64,000 nt of DNA from Acidobacteriota bacterium (GTDB lineage Bacteria; Acidobacteriota; Blastocatellia; HR10), in contig JAUQQC010000008.1 of assembly GCA_030550025.1 (NCBI GenBank), forward strand, positions 49,301 to 113,300, read 5' to 3'. The position numbers were made by a program, and so were the translations under genes. Positions within the stretch are counted from its first letter, which is position 1. Each line of letters opens with the position of its first letter. The notes beneath the pieces were generated by a model that was given only the letters and a program-made list of their open reading frames with translations, searched no databases and was not told where the DNA came from. Below are positions 1 to 8,888 of the stretch, piece after piece.

Positions 1-2
1 TG

Positions 3-665
3 GCCCAGCTCACAGCGGCCCAGGCGCGCATGGAGGAGAGGGTCGGACGACTAGAGGAACGTACCATGCACCTGGAGGAGATCGTGGCCCAATTGATCGA
101 GGCGCAGACGCGGACGCAAGAGGAGCTACGCATGCTGGCGGCTTCCCATGCGGAAGCGATCAAACGGCTCGAGCGTCTGGAGCAGATCGTCGCTCAAGTG
201 GTGGAGACGCAGCGGCAAATGCTCGAAGAACAGGTGCACATGCAAAGGGTCATGCGGCAATTGGCTCAACAGCTTGGTGCGATCAGCGAGACGTTGGGCG
301 CGGATCTGGAAGATATGGCGTACATCGTGGTTCGCGATGTGCTGAAGCGGGAACTGGGATGGGACGTCGAACCGCTGGAACGGACGTGGAAGAAATGGGA
401 TGATGAGATGGAGGAGATCAATATCTTCGGGCGAGCGCGCGACCCGCGACGGCCCGACGAGGTGATTTGGATCGTGGGCGAGGCCAAATACAACTTGACG
501 GTGCGTGAGGTCGAACGGTTCGCCCAATTAGTGGAGCGCGCGCGGAAGCACCTGAAGGGGGAAATCTTCCCCGTGTGCTTCTGCCGCCGAACGCGACCCG
601 AGGTGGAAGAGCGTGTGCGGGAGTTAGGGCTCCGTCTCGTCTATTCCTACGGCCGTCTGCTTTAG
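3..665 (+). CDS. Coiled-coil protein with PD-(D/E)XK nuclease-like C-terminal domain, open at left edge
   Basis: The frame is already open at the first complete codon of the window and the sequence before the ATG at 30 (AQLTAAQAR) continues the coiled coil, so the true start may lie outside. From the ATG it is 211 residues. Residues 1-100 are heptad-rich (repeated LEE, ERLEQIV), predicting a long coiled coil. The C-terminal ~100 residues resemble the DUF3782-type restriction-endonuclease fold, with EEINIFGRA followed by IWIVGEAKY, matching the E-[ILV]-D ... E-x-K pattern. The usual Asp is Asn here, so catalysis is doubtful. The stop codon overlaps the pilM stop on the other strand. Function and substrate are unknown. 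Confidence 0.7.
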   Translation, partial: AQLTAAQARMEERVGRLEERTMHLEEIVAQLIEAQTRTQEELRMLAASHAEAIKRLERLEQIVAQVVETQRQMLEEQVHMQRVMRQLAQQLGAISETLGADLEDMAYIVVRDVLKRELGWDVEPLERTWKKWDDEMEEINIFGRARDPRRPDEVIWIVGEAKYNLTVREVERFAQLVERARKHLKGEIFPVCFCRRTRPEVEERVRELGLRLVYSYGRLL

Positions 666-1759
666 CCCCACGTTTGAGAGGACACGATCATCCCCAGAGG
701 AGCCGCCAACTGAGAGAGTCGCCAACTCGCCTCTTGCTCAAGCGGGTGCTCGTTCAAGAAGTACACCGTAGGGGTCGCGTTCCCGGGAAAGAGCGTAGTG
801 CAGAGTGCTTCGACCTCTCGGACGAATGACGAGGGTGTTTCTTCTTCATTGTGATCGACCACGACGATCGCGCGAAGCTGCGCGCCCCGCTCCAAAACTA
901 GTGATCCGGTCTCTGAGGGCGTGCTTTCGGAGGACGATGGTTCCAGCCCCGAGTGGCTCAACCGATCCTGATAATAAACGAGCGTTCGATGGATCTCGTC
1001 CAGCATCGCTTCCGGCTCACAATGGACAGCGCGCACGGCCAAGGGCTCTCGATGCCGCGTGAAGAAGAGCGTCAGCCAATCCCCCTCTACGGAGACAAGG
1101 AGCGCGTCCTCGTCCGATGGGAGCGTCATCATCCAACCGCTCTCGGCCAGATTATTTGGAATGAGGAATCCGGGATGAACCCCCACCTCTTGGAAGACCT
1201 CTTCATAAGCGGCGAGCACGTCCGTGCGAGCGGCGACCGTGAGGAATCGCTCGCGTCGCGGGATGGCTTCACGTTTTGAGGAACGAGCTTCTGCCGATGT
1301 CCCATGAGACCGCCAGGGAAGGCATTGTGCGACGATCGTCAATTCGGAGGCTGAGAGTCCGACTAATCGTTCGATCTTCCACGCGATCATGGAGGCTAGC
1401 TCATCCTTCGCCTTAGGGGCATCCTCGAGGTCCAGGAGAAAGAGCCGACAGATCGCCGAGGGCAACGCCACCGCCCACCGCCGCACATGTCGCACCCCCG
1501 CTTTTTCCCGCGCGCGTTCGAGGGCACGAAGGAGTGGCTCCCTTGCCCGCACGTTCTTCCCCTCGAAAGAGGGCTCGAGCACCCCCTCGGCCAGGGGCTC
1601 GACGGCGGCGCGGCGAACCAAAAGGCGCCCGCGCCTTCGTCGCGCTTCCACCAAAGCGATCTCGCGCGAGCGCAGGGCCAACGCTGTCGGCGGCAGCACC
1701 GGCGCCGTGAAGAACACGCGCACGCGCTCGACGAGTTCGGAGAAGCCTCGGCGTATCAT
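662..1759 (-). CDS. pilM: PilM/GspL-like inner-membrane assembly protein
   Basis: 365 residues. The sequence has the layout of the actin-fold PilM/GspL family: an early segment (PPTALALRSREIALVEA) like the first strand pair, a central WAVALPSAICRLFLLDL segment, and MIAWKIERLVGLSASEL, where PilM proteins carry their conserved E-x-x-R/P region. In type IV pilus machines PilM sits on the cytoplasmic face and binds the PilN N-terminus. Here it is the last gene of the operon, 9 nt after a pseudopilin gene, whereas it usually comes first, next to pilN. Divergence is high and the family call rests mainly on context plus weak similarity. Confidence 0.72.
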   Translation of the reverse strand: MIRRGFSELVERVRVFFTAPVLPPTALALRSREIALVEARRRRGRLLVRRAAVEPLAEGVLEPSFEGKNVRAREPLLRALERAREKAGVRHVRRWAVALPSAICRLFLLDLEDAPKAKDELASMIAWKIERLVGLSASELTIVAQCLPWRSHGTSAEARSSKREAIPRRERFLTVAARTDVLAAYEEVFQEVGVHPGFLIPNNLAESGWMMTLPSDEDALLVSVEGDWLTLFFTRHREPLAVRAVHCEPEAMLDEIHRTLVYYQDRLSHSGLEPSSSESTPSETGSLVLERGAQLRAIVVVDHNEEETPSSFVREVEALCTTLFPGNATPTVYFLNEHPLEQEASWRLSQLAAPLGMIVSSQTWG

Positions 1760-1768
1760 CGTGCTCGC

Positions 1769-2182
1769 TCACCAGTCGCTATACGGCGTCCCTTCGGACG
1801 AGACCCCTTCGGCTCCGCTCTTGACATCTTTGATCCCCGCTTTTCCTTCGACCGAGAGCGGTTGATCCTCCGGGACGGGAATCCACGTCTCGCGCGATCC
1901 CGTGATGGGATCCAATGGCAACTCGCGTAAATATCCCTTTTCGACCAACTCTTGCAAGGACTCCGGATATCGGCCGTAGTCGGCGGCGAACTCCTCAATC
2001 TGGCTCCTCAGCAGATGCAGGTTCTGCTTGAGCACAGCTTCCCGCGCACGCAGGATCACTCGTTGATAGGCGGGAATGGCGATGGAGACTAAGATCGCCA
2101 CGACCGTCAGGACGATGATCACCTCCAGCAAGGTGAAGCCTCGCGCGATGCGGGCTTCACCAGTCGCGATATCGCGTCCCAT
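1769..2182 (-). CDS. GspG-like type II pseudopilin (second copy)
   Basis: 137 residues from the ATG at 2182, which overlaps the previous gene by 26 nt and has AAGGG about 10 nt upstream. A classic prepilin cleavage site is visible: basic leader ending IARG followed by FTLLEVIIVLTVVAIL, with Glu at +5 and a hydrophobic helix. Then come the GspG hallmarks YGRYPESLQELVEKGYL, LPLDPITG and a C-terminal Gly/Tyr-rich tail ending TPYSDW. It would be processed by a prepilin peptidase, which is not encoded in this window, and would form the pseudopilus shaft or its minor subunits. It is co-directional with the secretin and pilM. Confidence 0.88.
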   Translation of the reverse strand: MGRDIATGEARIARGFTLLEVIIVLTVVAILVSIAIPAYQRVILRAREAVLKQNLHLLRSQIEEFAADYGRYPESLQELVEKGYLRELPLDPITGSRETWIPVPEDQPLSVEGKAGIKDVKSGAEGVSSEGTPYSDW

Positions 2183-2660
2183 CCAGCGCAGTCCCTTCGC
2201 TGAGCGAATAGACATCGAACACATTCTGCCCCCCCCAGGAACGGGAGTTCGGCTCATCTTGCGTTGAGCGCAGACCCCATTCGGCGCGACCGGTCATCGG
2301 GTCCACGGGGATGCGCCGAAGGAATCGAATCTTCCGATCCGGACTTCCGGCCAGTTGCACGCCGTTGACGAGCACTTCGAGATTGGGGGGGTATCCTTCG
2401 GTCTCGGCCTGCGCCTCGAACCGACTGATGATCCCAGCATCATAGGCGCGCTTGTACCGATCAATGGCCGTGCGCAGCTCGCGAAGCGCGCGACGCAATT
2501 CGACCTCGCGCTGTCGTTGCACGGCATTGCGTGCGATGGGGATAGCGGCCGCCGTGAAGATGCTCAGGACGGCGATCGTGAGGATCAACTCCAGGAGGGT
2601 GAATCCGCCAGCGCGGCGATCTCTCCTCCACTGCTTCCACATCCGACGCCTCTTTGTCAT
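2157..2660 (-). CDS. GspG-like type II pseudopilin (first copy)
   Basis: 167 residues. The start at 2660 gives a 4-nt ATGA overlap with the secretin stop, which fixes it over the upstream ATG at 2693. A Lys/Arg-rich leader ends AGG, followed by FTLLELILTIAVLSIF with Glu at +5. The soluble domain has the GspG features YPPNLEVLVNGV, RRIPVDPMTG and a C-terminal DVYSLSEGTALDGTRYRDW, close to the calcium-site tail of major pseudopilins. It ends in a similar motif to the next gene, so the pair probably arose by duplication. Its role is a pilus-like fibre subunit working with the PilB/PilC motor. Confidence 0.9.
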   Translation of the reverse strand: MTKRRRMWKQWRRDRRAGGFTLLELILTIAVLSIFTAAAIPIARNAVQRQREVELRRALRELRTAIDRYKRAYDAGIISRFEAQAETEGYPPNLEVLVNGVQLAGSPDRKIRFLRRIPVDPMTGRAEWGLRSTQDEPNSRSWGGQNVFDVYSLSEGTALDGTRYRDW

Positions 2661-5020
2661 CTCACGGCAATCGTCAGGGGCAAGGCCTTGCAACCTACCG
2701 CCCGACCATCGGCCGTAAGGAATCGCGTCGCGGCAGCGTCCACCTCAAGCTGCGAGCTGCCGCTTTGCAAGACATCGAACAGGAGGACGGCCAGTCGTCC
2801 TCGCGCGGGACGCGGCGAGCCGGTCGCTCGCACGGTGAGCACGATCTTTCCACTGGGATCGTGCTGCGTGCGGACTTCGGCCGGCGCCTCGCTGCTGGTG
2901 AGCGCCCCGCCATCGGCCACATTGACCAAACGCAGCAGTTGCGGATTGTAGGTGAGCGTCACCGTCGCTTCGCGAATCTCCTCCTTGCCATTGATGAAGA
3001 GCGCAATCTGCACCCACTCTCCCGCCCGCGGCGTAGCCGTGCTCATCTGCAGCGAGAGCTGAATCGGCTCTCCTTCAGAGATCGCAGGAACTGGCGCGAC
3101 GGTAGAAGCCGCCGCTTCGGTCGGCGCCACGGCAGGTTCGGCAGCTTTCTTCTCCTCTGGAGGCATCGCGCTGGCAACGCCGCGAGCCGTCGCGCTCACT
3201 TTCGCCGCACGAGTTTGTTCCAGGAAGCGCTCGATCGTCAGGCTCGCTCCTTGACTCTGCATCGTCCCGGCCAGCCGTGCCAGGCGATCCCGTTCTTCGA
3301 TCGAAGCCGCCCGCAAGATGTGCGGCGTCACCGTGATCAGGATGTCCGTCGTATTGCCCGTCTGCTTGGGGATGCTGAAGAATCTCCCGATCACGGGCAA
3401 GAAGCCGAGGAAGGGGATGGTCGTGCGCCCTTGTTCATCGCGCTTTTGCGCGACGGCAGCCATCATGGCGGCTTGACCGGTTCGGACAGTCGCCACGCTC
3501 TTCAGCTTCCGCGTCGTGAAGATCGGCGTCAGGCTCGTCGGTCCTTCATTGAAGCCAGAAGTCTCCACCTCCATCTCCAGCTTCACGTACTCATCGCTAT
3601 AGACCGTCGGCGTGATCGTCACGTTCAACCCGACAGGCCGGTATTCGATCTGCGGATAACCGAAGCCGAAGATGTTGTTGAGAAGCCCAGGCTGCTGGGT
3701 GCCCGGCTGCTGTCCCGGTTGCGTCGGCGCGACGTTGACGAACGAGGTCGGGATCGAAGCCGTCTGAATGGGGATCTGGCGACCGATGTTCGCCGTCACC
3801 TGCTGCCCGTCCAGGGCGTGCACCTGAATGCTATCGATCAGGTTGCTCCGGCCGCGCGTCTGCAGGAAGCGGATGATGCTCGTGGGAATGGCGAGGGCCA
3901 ACCGCTGCTCAGTGATGATCTGTCCCATCGTCACGCCAAGCAGGTTCAACGTGCCCGGACGGATCGGCCCTTGCGGCGGAGAGGTGAAGAAGCCATCGTA
4001 AAGCAACTGGTTCCCGATCTCGATCAAATCGTTGCGCGCGACCTCGTAGATGCTGATGTCGATCATCACCTCGGGCTTCTCCTTATCGATGCTCTGAATG
4101 ATCTCCTCAAAGAGCTTCAGGTTCTCCGGCGTCGCGCGCACGATCAAGGCGCGCAAGTCCTGATTGAGCACGATCTGCGCGCGCAATTGTCCCGCCATGG
4201 GCGCTAACTGCTGCTGCACTTGTACGGGATCGGCATGCCTCAGGTAAAAGGTCTGCACGCTCGTCTGCTGCAGGCGATTGCGATTGGCCGGTTGATCGAG
4301 GGCCACGATGATCGTATTGTCGCTGAGGGGCTGGAAGAAGAGACCGTTGCTGAGCAAGATGGCATCGAGGGCTTGGGCTTTGGTGACGTTTCGCAATTCG
4401 ACCGAGACGCGCCGCTCGGGCACACTCTGATCGAAGAGCACGTTTAAGCCAAGCTGCCGACCGAGCTGCGCGATGACGGCCCTCAGATCGTCCCGAAAGA
4501 TGACGTCCTGTCGCGCCTCTTCCTGGGAGGGCTCGGACGGAGGCTCAGGTCGCGCGCGCCCAGCCTGCAGCTCGGGGGGGCCCGGTGATCCAAACGTCGA
4601 ACTGGTGGGAACGGAGAGCTCCTTCCCCTCCCTCTGCGCTAGCTCGAGCGCACGGCGCGCCAACTCGCGGGCCAATTCGTTCGTTTGATCGAACTGGTAG
4701 GCGCGGCGGAAGGCGTGATAGGCGTCCTCGTACTGCCCGGCTTCCAACAACTCGCGGCCACGCCGGGTCAAGATAAGTGACGCTTGAAGCGCTGCACGGC
4801 GATAGGCGATGTGATACTCCGGCCGATCGGCCTCAGAGAGCGCCAGCAGGTATTGTTCAGCCGCCTGATCGAACTTCCCCGCCGCCTCCAATTTTTGCCC
4901 CTCTTGGAAATACTTCTTCCCCTTGGACCCCGCCCACACGGGAGCGGGCCCACTCCAGAGGGTCACAAGGAGCAAGGCGAATGTCCCCACGCGTTTCGAA
5001 AATGACGATCGCCACTTCAT
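2657..5020 (-). CDS. pilQ: Outer-membrane secretin (PilQ/GspD) with C-terminal cohesin-like domain
   Basis: 787 residues. A signal peptide (1-31) precedes a helical TPR-like segment (35-125), a proline-rich linker, an STN/N0 domain (about 175-243, containing DDLRAVIAQLGRQLGLNVLF), a secretin N1 domain (254-312) and the secretin pore domain (about 316-570, with IPFLGFLPVIGRFF and ITVTPHIL). After an Ala/Pro linker, residues 653-787 look like a cohesin-type beta sandwich (VQIALFING, EATVTLTYNPQLLRLVNV, LAVLLFDVL). Secretins form the outer-membrane gate for pili or secreted substrates. Extra adhesive domains at this end are unusual outside this lineage. It overlaps the downstream pseudopilin by 4 nt; 80 nt separate it from pilB. 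Confidence 0.92.
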   Translation of the reverse strand: MKWRSSFSKRVGTFALLLVTLWSGPAPVWAGSKGKKYFQEGQKLEAAGKFDQAAEQYLLALSEADRPEYHIAYRRAALQASLILTRRGRELLEAGQYEDAYHAFRRAYQFDQTNELARELARRALELAQREGKELSVPTSSTFGSPGPPELQAGRARPEPPSEPSQEEARQDVIFRDDLRAVIAQLGRQLGLNVLFDQSVPERRVSVELRNVTKAQALDAILLSNGLFFQPLSDNTIIVALDQPANRNRLQQTSVQTFYLRHADPVQVQQQLAPMAGQLRAQIVLNQDLRALIVRATPENLKLFEEIIQSIDKEKPEVMIDISIYEVARNDLIEIGNQLLYDGFFTSPPQGPIRPGTLNLLGVTMGQIITEQRLALAIPTSIIRFLQTRGRSNLIDSIQVHALDGQQVTANIGRQIPIQTASIPTSFVNVAPTQPGQQPGTQQPGLLNNIFGFGYPQIEYRPVGLNVTITPTVYSDEYVKLEMEVETSGFNEGPTSLTPIFTTRKLKSVATVRTGQAAMMAAVAQKRDEQGRTTIPFLGFLPVIGRFFSIPKQTGNTTDILITVTPHILRAASIEERDRLARLAGTMQSQGASLTIERFLEQTRAAKVSATARGVASAMPPEEKKAAEPAVAPTEAAASTVAPVPAISEGEPIQLSLQMSTATPRAGEWVQIALFINGKEEIREATVTLTYNPQLLRLVNVADGGALTSSEAPAEVRTQHDPSGKIVLTVRATGSPRPARGRLAVLLFDVLQSGSSQLEVDAAATRFLTADGRAVGCKALPLTIAVR

Positions 5021-5100
5021 ACGTCATCCCTCCTTCCGAACACCCCTGGCACCGATCGAAAGCGCAGGAGGAAGCCTCCTGCGCTTCGGCGCATCGGTGT

Positions 5101-6762
5101 TCACTCTACGAACGTCACCCGATTGATCTCGCGCAGCGTCGTGATGCCTTCGAGCACCTTTTGAACGGCCGATTCGCGCAACGTGCGCAGTCCTTCAGCT
5201 TGAGCCGCACGTCGAATCTCCGAACCTGGGCGCCGGGCGATGATCAGCTCGCGAATGTTATCGGTCATGTCCAGAAGTTCATGGATGGCCGTGCGCCCGC
5301 GGTATCCAGTCCAATTGCAGTACTCGCATCCGACGGCCTCGTAGAACGAGTACGTCCGATAGCGTTCCGGCGGCAGCCCCGAATCGAGCAGCTCCTGATC
5401 GCTCGGCGTATACGGACGTTTGCACTGCGGGCAGAGCACGCGCACGAGCCGCTGCGCGAGCACACAGTTGAGCGCGCTGACGAAGTTATACGGCTCTACG
5501 CCCATGTTCAGGAATCGCCCGATGACGTCAATGACGTTGTTCGCGTGCACGGTCGTGAAGACGAGATGCCCCGTCAGCGCCGACTGGATGGCGATCTGCG
5601 CCGTCTCCGGATCGCGAATCTCGCCGACCATGATCTTGTCCGGATCATGGCGCAGGATCGAGCGCAAGCCGCGGGCGAAGGTGAGCCCCTTCTTCTCGTT
5701 GACCTGAATCTGCGTCACGCCTTTCAACTGATACTCGACCGGATCCTCGATCGTGATGATCTTCTCCTCGCCGGTTCGGATCTCGTTGATGGCCGCGTAG
5801 AGCGTTGTCGTCTTGCCCGATCCGGTTGGCCCGGTGACAAGGATCATCCCATACGGCTCGCGGATGAAATGACGGAACTTCCGCAACGTCTCCGCATCGA
5901 ACCCGAGGACGTCCAGGCGCAGGTCGCGGAATTTCTCGCTGAGCTGCTCCTTATCGAGGATGCGAATGACGGCGTCCTCGCCATGAATGGTCGGCATGAT
6001 GGAGACGCGGAAGTCAATCGTGCGACCGCGCACGCGCACGCGGAAGCGGCCGTCTTGCGGCACACGCCGTTCGGCAATGTCCAGCTCCGACATCACCTTG
6101 ATGCGGGAGATGATCGTCTGGTGATGCTGGATGTCAATGGGTGGCCCCGCCGGATAGAGCACGCCATCAATGCGATACTTGATCACGACCTCCGAGGCTT
6201 GCGTCTCGATGTGGATATCGCTCGCGCGCCGCTCCAAGGCCGTGAGGATGACCGAATCCACGAGCCTCACGATAGGGCTCATCTCCCGATCGCCCATCAG
6301 GCGATCCAGATCGAGATCTTCCTCCCCTTGTTCGGTCTCCTTCACGAGCGCCACGCGCAGATGCTCGGTCGTCTCATCCAGGACGCGCTGCGAGGCATCG
6401 CCTCGGGTGAGGACGGCTTCAATGGCCGAAGGGGTTGCCACGGCCCATCGAACTTTCTCCTTCAATCGCACGCGAATTTCATCGAGGCGATCCAGATCCA
6501 TCGGATCGGCCACGGCCACCAGCAGCGCGTCCCCTTCTCGCCGCACGGGCACGAACCGATATTGCACCATCAGCTCGACGGGAAGGAGCCGAAGCAGTTC
6601 CTGATCCATGCGCACGCGCGTCAGATCGAGGAACGGGAGCCGATACCGTTCGGCCAAGCGGCGCGCGCGTTGTTCCTCAACGAACGGATCCGCGGCCGTC
6701 GTGACGGTCGCCTCGTTCTTCGCGCCCAAGGCTTCAAAATAGGCGTTCGTGTTCTCGGCCAT
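5101..6762 (-). CDS. pilB: PilB/GspE-type assembly ATPase
   Basis: 553 residues, the usual PilB length. The N-terminal MshEN/T2SSE_N-like domain is followed by the motor domain with Walker A GPTGSGKTTTLYA (about residue 310), an Asp box (IEDPVEYQ), Walker B-like HDPDKIMVGEIRDPETA and a His box (TGHLVFTTVHAN). A four-cysteine zinc module is intact as CPQCKRPY ... CEYCN, as in GspE/PilB extension ATPases. The cytoplasmic hexamer drives subunit assembly through PilC. No pilT retraction ATPase is present in the window, which fits a secretion-like rather than a twitching system. It lies 24 nt after pilC. Confidence 0.96.
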   Translation of the reverse strand: MAENTNAYFEALGAKNEATVTTAADPFVEEQRARRLAERYRLPFLDLTRVRMDQELLRLLPVELMVQYRFVPVRREGDALLVAVADPMDLDRLDEIRVRLKEKVRWAVATPSAIEAVLTRGDASQRVLDETTEHLRVALVKETEQGEEDLDLDRLMGDREMSPIVRLVDSVILTALERRASDIHIETQASEVVIKYRIDGVLYPAGPPIDIQHHQTIISRIKVMSELDIAERRVPQDGRFRVRVRGRTIDFRVSIMPTIHGEDAVIRILDKEQLSEKFRDLRLDVLGFDAETLRKFRHFIREPYGMILVTGPTGSGKTTTLYAAINEIRTGEEKIITIEDPVEYQLKGVTQIQVNEKKGLTFARGLRSILRHDPDKIMVGEIRDPETAQIAIQSALTGHLVFTTVHANNVIDVIGRFLNMGVEPYNFVSALNCVLAQRLVRVLCPQCKRPYTPSDQELLDSGLPPERYRTYSFYEAVGCEYCNWTGYRGRTAIHELLDMTDNIRELIIARRPGSEIRRAAQAEGLRTLRESAVQKVLEGITTLREINRVTFVE

Positions 6763-6786
6763 AGGGCTTCTCTCCCTCCTTCTCCT

Positions 6787-7998
6787 TCACCTCGCCCCCA
6801 ACGTCGAGATGAAGGTGAAGAGCGGCAGATACATGGACAACAGCACGAAGGTCACCAATCCGGCCATGAGCACGAGCATGATGGGTTGGATGAGCGTCGT
6901 CACCTGATTGAAGCGCACCTCCAGCTCGGCATCATAGAAATTGGCCAGCTCGTCGAGCATCTCCTTGAGGCTACCGGCGCGCTCGCCGACGCGCACGATG
7001 TCGATCGCCAGTGGCGGGAGCCACCCCGCTTCCTCCAAGCTATCGGCGAAAGCCTGCCCCTCCTGAATGCGTCGGAGGACGATGTCCGAGGAACGAGCGA
7101 GCACGCGATTGGTGAGCGTCTCGCTCGCCACGCGGAACGATTCGACGAGAGTGATTCCCCCTTGCAGGAGTGTCGCCAGGCTGCGCGCCAGTTGCGCCAC
7201 AGCCAGGTCGCGCACGATCGGCCCGACGACGGGCAGTCGCAGGATCACGGCATCGAGCGTCGCGCGCCCGCGTTCGGTCTTCCGCCAGAACGTCAAACCA
7301 ACGATCAAGGCGAGGAGAGCCGGAATGCCCCAGAGGAGGTTCTCGCGCACACCATAGCCGATGGCCAACACGATCCGCGTGATCGCGGGCAACTCGCCCC
7401 CGAAATCCTCGTAGATGAGCGAGAAGCGCGGGATCACGAATCCGGTCATCACGGCGACCAAGAGGATCAACGCGACGAGCAAGAAGATCGGATACGCCGT
7501 CGCGGCGCGCACCCGCCGTTTGAGCGCGACCATCTGCTTCGTGTACGCGATGTACCGCGAGAGCATCTCATCGAGATTTCCCGAACGCTCACCGGCCAAG
7601 ACTGCAGCGATGTACAAGCGCGGGAAGATGTCGCTGCGCGACGCGAAGGCTTGCGAAAGGGGCGTACCTTCGCGAATGCGATCCTCGATATCGCGCAACA
7701 CGCTCCGCAGGACGGGATGGCTCTGGCGTCGAGCCAGCATGCTGATGGCATGCAAGATCGGCAATCCGGCGCGGACGAGCGCCGCCAGTTGCTGATTGAA
7801 GTGCAAGAAATCCTCCAGCCTCACGCGCCGGAGTGAGAGGCGCCAGCTCCAGGTCGGCCGCCCACGTTGCGCGAGGGTGAAGACGCGATACCCCTCGCGC
7901 TCCAACCGCTGTCGCGCCTCTTCCGGGCTCAAGGCTTCGACTTTGCGCAGGACGATCTCCCCCGAGGGGGTGCCGACGCGAAACACGTACTCGGCCAT
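6787..7998 (-). CDS. pilC: PilC/GspF inner-membrane platform protein
   Basis: 403 residues, standard for the family. It has two repeated T2SSF domains (about 70-190 and 270-395), each with the LARSLATLLQGGI or QLAALVRAGLPILHA signature, and three hydrophobic helices (YPIFLLVALILLVAVMTGF; ENLLWGIPALLALIVGL; PIMLVLMAGLVTFVLLSMYLP). It anchors the assembly ATPase and passes pilin subunits into the growing fibre. It follows the large pseudopilin gene after 7 nt and precedes pilB. The N-terminal segment (YVFRVGTPSGEIVLRKVEA) matches usual GspF starts, supporting this initiation codon. Confidence 0.96.
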   Translation of the reverse strand: MAEYVFRVGTPSGEIVLRKVEALSPEEARQRLEREGYRVFTLAQRGRPTWSWRLSLRRVRLEDFLHFNQQLAALVRAGLPILHAISMLARRQSHPVLRSVLRDIEDRIREGTPLSQAFASRSDIFPRLYIAAVLAGERSGNLDEMLSRYIAYTKQMVALKRRVRAATAYPIFLLVALILLVAVMTGFVIPRFSLIYEDFGGELPAITRIVLAIGYGVRENLLWGIPALLALIVGLTFWRKTERGRATLDAVILRLPVVGPIVRDLAVAQLARSLATLLQGGITLVESFRVASETLTNRVLARSSDIVLRRIQEGQAFADSLEEAGWLPPLAIDIVRVGERAGSLKEMLDELANFYDAELEVRFNQVTTLIQPIMLVLMAGLVTFVLLSMYLPLFTFISTLGAR

Positions 7999-8005
7999 GT
8001 CGCGC

Positions 8006-8884
8006 TCACCTCCGAATAGCCTCCGGTTGGACCGCCGGCCTCTGCTGTGGAACCACGCGACGCGGACCGACGACGCCTCCTTGCAGCAACCGCGCCAAGG
8101 GATCGCTCGGGAACATCACCGGATTCAGGGCTGCGCGAACGCGCGCTTCCCCCACCGCCACCGGGAGAACCGGAATGAAGACGAAGGGCCAATCGCTGTA
8201 GCGATCTAAGCCGTAGTAGACGCGCACGCTCTTCTTCTCGCTTTTGCTCACGACGCCGAGAATAGGTCCGCCTCCCCCTTCCTCCGGGATCGCGGACAGC
8301 GGTGTCAAGACGCTGCCCGCGATTCCCTCTACAACATCGGGCACGTTGACTCGTGGCGTTGGCACTCTCGTGCGACCTGGGCGCATCGGCTGCGCCGGGG
8401 TGGGACGAGGACGCCCCGGCAACGCGATCACCGCACCCGGCTGCAAGAATTGCAAGAGCATTGGATTGGCTGGTTGCCCGATGGTCTCCAAATACGCCTC
8501 CACAAATCGCCGCAGCGCCGGATCGCCGGGCCGCACGACCTTCCATTCGTCGTTGGTCATCGGATCAATGAGGGCCGAAGGGCGAAGGAAGCGCACGCGA
8601 CGCGTCCCTCGCGGCGTCTGCATGACAAAGCCGCGCACCAGCTCCTCCAGGGAAGACGGGTACCGACCGGTCATCTGAACGTACTGCGCGATGGCCTCGA
8701 CGATCTGCTGACCGCGAAAGAGCATCTCCTCCTCGCGCTCGCGCTGCATCTGGCGCGCCAGATGCGGCACGTATCCGGCGATCAGGATCGCCATCACCGT
8801 CATCGCGGCGATCAACGCCAGCAACGCGTATCCGCGAGCGGATGCGCTCGCGCGCCCTCCACATGGCCCATGCGAGCGAACCAT
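8006..8884 (-). CDS. Large atypical pseudopilin without Glu5
   Basis: 292 residues. A Gly-containing leader (SASARG) precedes YALLALIAAMTVMAILIAGYV, so it has the position and hydrophobicity of a type IV prepilin helix, but +5 is Leu/Ala rather than Glu. That exception is typical of GspK-like tip pseudopilins. The soluble part contains YVQMTGRYPSSLEELVRGF and DPMTNDEWKVV, related to GspG, then a proline-rich insertion (about 155-185) and YYGLDRYSDWPFVFIP. It sits between the PilP-like gene and pilC. I infer a minor or tip subunit of the fibre; a general T2SS protein label is the safe alternative. Confidence 0.8.
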   Translation of the reverse strand: MVRSHGPCGGRASASARGYALLALIAAMTVMAILIAGYVPHLARQMQREREEEMLFRGQQIVEAIAQYVQMTGRYPSSLEELVRGFVMQTPRGTRRVRFLRPSALIDPMTNDEWKVVRPGDPALRRFVEAYLETIGQPANPMLLQFLQPGAVIALPGRPRPTPAQPMRPGRTRVPTPRVNVPDVVEGIAGSVLTPLSAIPEEGGGGPILGVVSKSEKKSVRVYYGLDRYSDWPFVFIPVLPVAVGEARVRAALNPVMFPSDPLARLLQGGVVGPRRVVPQQRPAVQPEAIRR

Positions 8885-8888
8885 GACG

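Noticed and set aside
1413-1772. Alternative minus-strand gene within pilM
   Set aside because: Out-of-frame, Arg/Ala/Gly-rich and inside a gene fixed by operon context.
4777-7836. Very long open frame on the plus strand opposite the secretin, pilB and pilC genes
   Set aside because: It is the antisense of three well-recognised genes; its sequence is His/Arg/Asp-rich with no domain, typical of reverse-frame readings in G+C-rich DNA.
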